A DNA stretch of 64,000 nt from Ophiura sarsii (Eukaryota; Echinodermata; Ophiuroidea; Amphilepidida; Ophiuridae), in contig CM069442.1 of assembly GCA_035610835.1 (NCBI GenBank), positions 63,713,431 through 63,777,430 on the forward strand, written 5' to 3'. Below are positions 52,301 to 61,300 of this stretch, in pieces. Every line of letters starts with the position of its first letter. Position 1 is the stretch's first letter. Under the pieces are notes generated by a model. It was not told where the DNA came from. It did no database searches and was given only the letters and a program-made list of their open reading frames with translations. The translations under genes and the position numbers were made by a program.

Positions 52301-55300
52301 ATACTTTCCTTGTTGATATAGTTCTGTTCTGTACAACTTGGCAATACTGTCATCCTAGCAAAATGTAATTAAACTAACTTATTGGATGAATAAAGTTTCC
52401 CTTTAAAGGGAACGTCAAAACTAAGATCTTTCTGTCAGAATGATGAATAATGCCCACAATATGTGCCCAAAAATACGTAATAGATTTTTTTTCAGACTCA
52501 CAATTTCATGCCTGTCAACCTATATCCTTTTGACGTGAGAAGCTTTTAAGAGAACATTATTTGAAATATGAATTTTCAACTTCATTTTGCCGTTTTCCAA
52601 CCACGGACAGTCTAAATTTCCGTTTTAACGAACATATACTAAAAAACGAATCGCGGCTCGGTTCAATGAAATTTCATGAAGTGTATTTCCGTTCAAAGAA
52701 GAGCTTTAAATGATCTTATTCTTTGAAATTCATTTTTAAAATGGAAATGTGTAGCGCAAACCGATATGCACCGCTCTCAAAACTTTCGGGTACCACCTTT
52801 GTGTGTAAAACTTCACTAAACAACATGAACAAGGGTGATGTCTTCTCCTTTCTCAAATATTTGTTATCACATATTTTTTTCACCCAACAAACTTTGGATT
52901 GACATATTGCAATTATAGATGACAGTTAATGAAAAGTTTGAAAGGGTAAATTTAACAGGCTTCGTGATTACACGAATAAGGGGGTATATTTCAGTAGCTG
53001 TGTGATCTCTAGGATTAAGGGTATATTCGCTGTAAGAAAACTTGGAAGGGGACAGTATTTTCGATTACTTGACATGAGATGCACGGGTACTCGAAACGTG
53101 TTGGGAGTGGTAGTTGGCCTACCGGGAGTGGTAGTTGGCCTACCGGGAGAGCAAAGGGGTGTATGGCCATACATAAAGATACTCTATCAATGTAAACAAG
53201 TTTCACTTTCAAGTGAAATAAAATTTCCCAAATTAAAGGGAAATATATCTGAGTCTGTGTTATCCTTAAAGTTGGGATTGAATCAAGTTGTTAACTATTT
53301 GAATGATTAAAAATCGCATGATATTGATAGCTTTCTGAAATTATGACTCTATCACTCTATATTTGAAAGAAATAATGATTGTTTAAAAACCAATCACAGC
53401 TTAAAAATGTTAAGGATTCCAAGAGTCCTCCCAGTCCCTAAGATTCTTTCAAACAGATTTGCATGACATCAATGTTAAATCAAAAATGTACCCCTACCAA
53501 GTGTATTAAGTTCACCTTGCAGTCAAAGTCCGATGGTTCTATAATCTGAGAATAAGTTCCATAATCCAAATTTGTAAAAGTTTTTTAAGAAGTTTACTGA
53601 TCCGTAAGTGATAAGGCTCAATAGTCAATAGTATGAAAAATTAGAGGATCTTAAATCTGAATATTGTACTTTTTTACAGTCTGAAAGCTGAAAAGGGTTT
53701 CCATCAAACACACGAACACGGTTCTATAAAGTATAATCCATTGTGAGATGAAAGTCCCTACAGTAAATAAGTTCTGCAGATCGACTAAAAAGAACCCATA
53801 GTAAGATTTAGACTAGAGAACACTTTTTTATGATTCTGAATAAAGTCAAAGAACCCTATTTAAAATTTGTACTACAGAACCTGCTTTAATGTTCGGATTG
53901 CAAACCCTTTCTTCATAATCAGATTATAATACATGATCATGATATTTGGACTATTTTCAGATTATTGAATCTGTTTGACTACGAACTGTGAGTCGATAAA
54001 CATGAAACCGAATGCGAAATGGTCTTCACCTCATTGCAAGGGATTTTATCTGATACTGGGTTTTCCTTTTTAAAGGGAATTTTTATTGGATAGGAAATAG
54101 ATCAGAAAATCCAAATTTTGTGTCAATTTTGACCCAAAATGTTGAATTTTTGAGAAAATCACACTTATTGACCCAATATTTTTTGGACAAAGCTAACAAA
54201 AATAATTTTCCGTAAAAAATGCCCAAATCGCTAGATGATGATGTTAAGACACTAACTTACGGACAATTTTTCTTTTTAACCTTATCTAATATTTTTTGAA
54301 ATTTTGAGAAAAAAGTGGGGAAAAATGAAAACATTTTTTGTGGCAATTTTTAGTGAAAATTTCAAAAAAAGTTAGATAAGGTTATAATAAAATTTAAAAA
54401 ATAGTCCCTAAGTTAGTGTATTTTCATCATCATCTCGCGATTTGGGCAGTTGTTTGCTCAAAATCATTTTTGTTAGCTTTGTTGTTGTTATTTTTTATGA
54501 TTTTCTCCAAAAAACAACATTTTTGGTCGAAATAAATGCCAAATTTAGATTCTGATTCTTTTCCTTTCCAAAAATGTATACTTTTGTATACATTTGAGTC
54601 ATAGTTCAATAATTAGAGCAATCACAAAATTCAAAACAAAACAACTTCCTTAAGCCCTACCGCCCCCCCCCCCCCCCCCCCCCCCTTAATTATTACGGTA
54701 TTATTATTAATTGGTAAGTGCTGGCTCAAAAAAACATCCACCATCTGTGTGATCTGATAGCTGACTATGCTGACTATACAGTATGTGAAATAGACCTCCA
54801 CACTCACAATGAGTTTTTTCAAACAAACAATAAACATGCTTGAATTTTTTTTCTTTCTTTCTGGAGTTAGGTCTATGTTCATATCAGAACAACACTCTTT
54901 TGAACGCATTAAATCAGCAGAACTTCAATAATGTTAATAATGATGAAATACATGGTAAAATATGTCAATATGTAGGTTAATGGAAGGTAAATAAGAAAAC
55001 AAGGTTAAATACAATAACTAAGGAGTTAATGTACATTTGTATCATATCAATGGAAGAAGGGTCCAACTCCAGCAAACAAAATTACCTCGAGTGTTAAAGG
55101 TAGATGACCCGATTTTCAACTAAGGTCATCCTTAAAATTGTTGCAATCCAAAGTTTGAGTTGCATAACTCCAATGGTTCTATTTTTAGAAGCGCAAGGTC
55201 AAAAGACATGTGCCCATTGAGTAGTACACAGACTTGTTGGTGGTTAACCACCTTTGGCAGTATAATTAATTCACCACATTTTAGCCTATAATTTCCTAAT

Positions 55301-58300
55301 GAAACATTTCTGGCCCCTAATATTTTACAGACATAATGAGAAAAATATGGGGATTCTTCTGATACCAAAATATCTTGATGTGAAAAAAAAAATTGTAGCC
55401 CCAAAAAAGTGATCAGGTCATATACCTTTAATACTATGGATCTAGGATAATTGATGCTACATGGGGCGGTAATGTGTTTTAAGTTTTAGTAAAGTTTCCT
55501 TGAAGACTTGCAACTCACTCAAAAACAAATTTTTGCTTCTTACTAAAAAAAGATTTCAGGGGAGTTAGGCCTTTCATCCATTCAGGTAGTGAAAAAATGA
55601 AGGTAATGAAGGTAAAAATAACAGAAGCAGTCAACTCATAACTCAGAACAATTAATTAACAACATCAAAGATTAGAAAAACATCAAAGCAACTAAACTGG
55701 ACAAAATATGAGCGTGATTCTGCTGGGCAAGTTAAATAACAATAAATGCTAAGTTTGGCAGGTAGAAACAGGCAGAACCGGGCAATAATCGGTATTTTTG
55801 GTAATCCCAAAAACCTTCACAAAGCAGGTTTGGATCCAGCAATAATCGGCAATAATCGGCAATAAACCCAGCAGAAACAGAAAGGTGATTCTTAGCGGTT
55901 TGCGCCGTGAACCGTGTCACGCTGGGTTATACATATTATTGTGAAGCAATCTTTTTCATGTGCTGTGGTATTGTTTGGTTTTACAAAAGGTCAAATGTTG
56001 TGGCCCATCGACTAGGATCGATAAACTTTATAGCGGTAACTTTTCGCGAGTAGAAACAGGGGGGATTAAAAACTGACAGATCGAAACTTAGCGTTTATTA
56101 GCACTAACTTTTTGCAGTGTCCCAGCAGAAACACGCTCAAAGTGCACAAGGATTTGACCATATTATCAGCTGTGCATGGCAGCTGTGATGGAGTAGACTT
56201 GAAATCAAGTCCTTATTTTCTCCCCCACCACACACCTCTTGTCTACCACCATTCATTTGATACCAGCAGCGGGCCTATGCCAATCCAATCTTGTCACGGC
56301 GATCTTGCTGTGACCATGCTGTGACTATCACAAGCCAACATAAACCGCTGTAAACATAAGGACTTGAGACAGTCGTAATTGGTATTAGGGGTATTTTCGC
56401 ACGCTTACTTTTTCACGAATTGCAGCTTTTCAAGTGCTTTGTATGTTTTTGCCTTTGCTATTTTGTCACAACATGATCATCACAACATGATCATACATAC
56501 ATTACTTAGACTTAATACGCAAAATAAATATATTCATGTGTTATTATTTTCGCAGTAGTTGGTTCGATCGCGAAATAAATGTAACCACCAAATTTTCGAA
56601 ATTTACATTGGCCGGCAGTGAAACAGTACACCGTTCGCCTAAAAAACACATGTTGTATATGTAAACTGCTCACAAAAAGTATCGTAACACTTAAACATGA
56701 TCGAATTAAAGAACGGTCCGAAAGGGGATGGATTAAACAAAGCTAAAAACCCAGTGCATAATGTTGTTGTGCGTATTTTGACACCTCGATTGTTGAGATA
56801 CGATATTGCGGAGCGGAGTTATTGTCATTTCAATGGTCGTAGGTCCAGTTTCCAAGGTGACACTCATCCCCATAGGAAGAGGTTTGCATTATTGTTTTGA
56901 ATGATCAGGATTATGCTTTACACACGTGTACAAAAATGCAACAGACACTCAGAAAATGAAGATAATGTGTTCCTTACACAACACAGATTTATTGTTTTCA
57001 TTCAACTTCAACTTTTCCTTGACCTTATCTTTCTCTTCACTTCATTTTCTGAGTGTCTGTTGCATTTTTGTACACGTGTGTAAAGCATAATCCTGATCAT
57101 TCAAAACAATAATGCAAACCTCTTCCTATGGGGATGAGTGTCACCTTGGAAACTGGACCTACGACCATTGAAATGACAATAACTCCGCTCCGCAATATCG
57201 TATCTCAACAATCGAGGTGTCAAAATACGCACAACAAAATTATGCACTGGGTTTTTAGCTTTGTTTAATCTATACCCTTTCGGACCGTTCTTTAATTCGA
57301 TCATGTTTAAGTGTTACGATACTTTTTGTGAGCAGTTTACATGCACTGGCTTGACAGTGCATGTGCTGGCCTGTGATTGGTTCGGTGCTAAATAGCACCG
57401 AGAATCTTTTGTTTTATATTGAATTACTAATTACAACTGTTCCAAGGCGCTCCGGCCGACCCGCTTTGCGGGTCTGCCGTCGCTAGCGACTTCGTCACTT
57501 GCAGCCGCTATGCGGCTGCATGTGTGTAGAGCTATCAGTCGGCTGCCTGTGTGTAGAGCTATATAATAGCTGTATCAGTCGCCGGACAGTGAAAATTGCC
57601 CGGGGAAAATTGCCACCGGTCGCGATAAAGTTAGGTGCGTGGTGGGGAATGGGTAGTGTAGGGAGAGGGGGTGGAGGTGGGAGAGGGGGTGGAGGTGGGG
57701 GAGGAAAGAGTCGCCTTGAACCAAGGCTATGATGGAGTAGAAAATACAAAGCAGGTATCCCGTAAGTGACATAAAACATAACCCCATTGTCCTGCTGACA
57801 GCTCAATTTTTTATTGACTCTTATACAGTTGCACAATAACTAACTTACTGTGTACAATTATAGCTGTACGAGCCATCGAACTAATTCACAAATAATTATA
57901 AAAAATAATGTTTAGATGCACGGCTGTTTGATCCCACATAATTTGTCCATTTTATTCTGAGAACACCGTAACTTGCTGGCCCGGTTCTGGTTTTAACTCA
58001 TTCAAGTACCTGAATATACTGTCCATCTTTTGTAGAAATTTCAGAACATTTGTTGATGGCATTTCTGAGAAATAGAGCTTTGAATATTATTATTTACTAT
58101 AATAGCGCCCTCATCGGCCACATTTCCCATAGAGTTACATGTAAAATGTGTGTAAATTAGAAAATGCCGATAATTTAAAAATGGCTCGAACAATTTACGT
58201 GAAATTTGATAGCCACTACTGGGCCACTATGTAATCTTTTTTATTCCATAATTTTAATTATAAATCGGACGGTCAAACAGCTGTGGATGAGAATCAACAC

Positions 58301-61300
58301 ACAGGGCTGTATTTTTGAAAGATGTCTAAGGCTAATCACCGATTAAATCGCAATTTATACGCTCTCTAAAATAAACTCAATTCTCGACGCATGGTTAATT
58401 TTAAACACTGCTTAAATTTGCGCCAAGCATCGTCTAACTCCTTTAAAACGCTGTTAAAGTTAAACTAGGTCCAGGGGTATAGTTTAAGGTCTGGTTAAAT
58501 TTGTTTTTTCATAGAGTCTGAGTATCCAATGTATTGTTCTACTTTAGAGCTTTATAGATGCATGATGATGATAATGATGACTCAGTCAGTGGCGGCACAA
58601 CAGGGGGGGGGGGGGAAATCAATTTAGTTAAAATAAGAAAAAAATTAACAATTTAAGCATAAAAAGACTTTTTTTTCCGCGCTGTGTGCACATTTTCTTA
58701 ATAAATTAGGTTTAATTAGACCAAATGTTGACAATTTTAGCATAAGATTTCTTTTCTTCTTTTTTGAAAATTTGGGTGGGGTGCCCTGCCTCCTACATTG
58801 GCGAGACCAAACACCCCCTTGGGATCAGAGCCGCCAAACACCAACGGGAACAGTCCCCCATCGCTGAACACACCACGAGGACCGGCCATAACTTCCCCAA
58901 CGACAACATCAGAATCCTTGATTCCGACTCCTCTTGGGTTGGCCGGGGAGTTTGCGAAGCCACACACATCAGGCTCAGCAGAGCTCCCTCAACAGAGATG
59001 GAGGACGCTAGTATTAAAGTTGCAAAGACATAGCAAGCACAATCATCACAACCTCTTCATTCAGCTTGGAGTTGACTCCTTCCTAGTCACATTAACAGAT
59101 CGTCATGTGGCAGTGGCCCCCTTACTTCGATTGGTGAACATTGAAGAAACCACACCCATGTTATCAGGATGAACAATTGTTCAAGTTATTGCATGGGAGG
59201 ACCAGTCTGGGAAGCCATTGAGATACTCACCATGCAAGCAACTCCCGAAAGGGATACATTTTATGCATCCCCGGGGGAGGCACTCGGATTTGGTTTGGTT
59301 GGGGTTGTGCGGCTGGAGGTTCAAAACCCCTACCCATTTTTAGGGTGATTTTGGAAAAAACGGTACCCATTTCTAGGGGTTTTGCTTCATTTTATAGCCA
59401 ATCTTCGCAAATTATAGGAAAAATTATAGACCTAAATGTTTGCAAATTTTCACGAAAATAAACAATTTGCGAAAATAGACCCATTTGGAAAAAGTGACCC
59501 CATTAGGCCAAAACAAAAAAAAAGTTGACTTGCCCTTTCAGGGTCAAAGTCAGGGTCGGACGGTCGGATATTTTTTTTATTTTTTTTTTATTTTTTTGAA
59601 AATTTACTGCACAAAAACACGTTTTAAAGACTTTTTTTTTTAAAAAAATTTAAACTTTTTTTTATATTTTTAAACAAGCAGATACTACTTAAAAACACGT
59701 TTTGATCTTTCTTTATTGTTATGTGCTTCTTTCAAATTTTTTTCATCTTTTTTTTTCAATCTTTTTTATTTATTTATTTTGAAGAAAAAAAAAGAAAAAG
59801 AAAAAAAATAGCGACCCTAGATTTCCGAAAATTAGGGTCGGTCGGAAAGGGCAAGTCAACTTTTTTTTTTTTTGGCCTTATTAGGGATTTATAACAAAAT
59901 CATGTTTAGGGATCTTTTGCCAAAAAAGCTACCCATTGGAGCGGCACACCCCCGTATATCATCTTAGGCGATTAACCCCCCCCCCCCCCTCCGGATGCAT
60001 CCCCTTCCAAGATGATTTGCTGCAACATGAGCTCCCTAATGAATTGTCCTCTGACTAGGTGCCATTCAACACAACACTGAAAGAAGAGGTCATGATTATC
60101 TGGCAAGCTATGATAATATACCGTGTGCAGTAATTGATGTCCCATCCCGCCTGAAGCAATATTGGTCATTACTGGAGTAGAGAAGGGAATGTGTTAACAA
60201 ACGATGTCTAAAAGGCTGCCTGAATGCCAAATCACGCTAGTGGCGTCTAAAGCATCAAAATCGACATAGTTTTCGTGTTTTTATGTGTATTTTTGTAAAT
60301 CAGCAGAAAATAACTATACCTATAGTTCCGGAAATTGACACATTTTGCCCTCTAGTGACCCCTTCTTGACCTTTGACCTTGTTATGATGATTGACTTTTT
60401 TTCTTGGTTTATCAATGCGCACAAAATGAAACAAGTCTGGTCAAAATTGGAGCATGTCTTCAATTTTACCCCTGTAATGTTCAATGACCCCTAGTGACCC
60501 CTTCTTGACCTTTGACCTGGTTATGATTATTAGAAAAAAAATCTTCTTATCAAACCTAACAAGTTGAAGCAAATCCGATCCAATTCGAAGCATATGTCTT
60601 GAAATTATGTGTAAGGATTTCAATGGCTGCACACGGTTAAATTGCTATTGGGAAGTGTCAAATATAATAGTCTTGGAGCATATTATGGTAAAGAGCTTGA
60701 CTTATACTGAAGCTAATTGCACATACTGTAAACTCAATGTATTTGATTAAAGGTGTATGTTCCGATCACTTTTTGGGGGCTATGAATTTTTTTTTCACAT
60801 CAAGATATTTTGATATCAGAAGAATCCCCATATTTTTTCTCATTATGTCTGTAAAATCTTAGGGGCTCAGAAATGTTCCATTTAGAAATTATAGGCTAAA
60901 ATGTGGTGAATTACTGCCACAGGTGGTTAACCACTAACCAGTTTGTGCTACTCAATGGGGAAATATTTTGTGACCTCGTGCTTCTAAAAATAGAACCGTT
61001 GGAGTTATGCAACTCAAACTTTGGAATGCGACAATTTTAAGGATGATCTTTCATGTAAAATAGAAAACATGAAGTTGAAAATCGGGCCGGCAATCGGAAC
61101 ATCTACCTTTAAGTACATTGCCTGTCACTGCAGTATACATTCAGCCATAAGGCTATATTAAAAATCTTTTGTCTCAAAGCTCCCCTGCACATTAGTTAAT
61201 TAATGCGCTTTAGTTAATTGATGCACATTAGATTTTTATAAAAGTTGATTTGATTTTTTTTGATTTTTTTTTAAATCCAAAAATTTCACTGAATTTTCAG

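Larger units (their letters stand above)
50443..54060. other. Large intron, left part; no exon found
   Basis: Holds a tRNA-like B-box (51172-51200), gattgattg microsatellite (51890-51950) and a 21-bp duplication (gggagtggtagttggcctacc at 53104-53146). I found no exon on either strand. Confidence 0.55.
59040..60180. other. Host or element sequence split by the 59271-59994 insertion
   Basis: 59040-59262 and 60003-60180 were contiguous before the insertion. Both are richer in GC than the surroundings and may be the trailing part of the Penelope-like element. The minus-strand frame 59972-60169 shows no domain. Confidence 0.45.

Noticed and set aside
55132..55404. 90-residue minus-strand frame
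   Set aside because: Lies wholly in a TTAA-flanked element that recurs at 43564 and 60751, where the frame is broken.
57495..57836. Pro-rich and Gly-rich frames
   Set aside because: Translations of a ggtggag-type simple repeat on both strands.
58737..58967. Minus-strand frame overlapping the GIY-YIG remnant
   Set aside because: Shadow of the plus-strand Penelope-like fragment; no domain.
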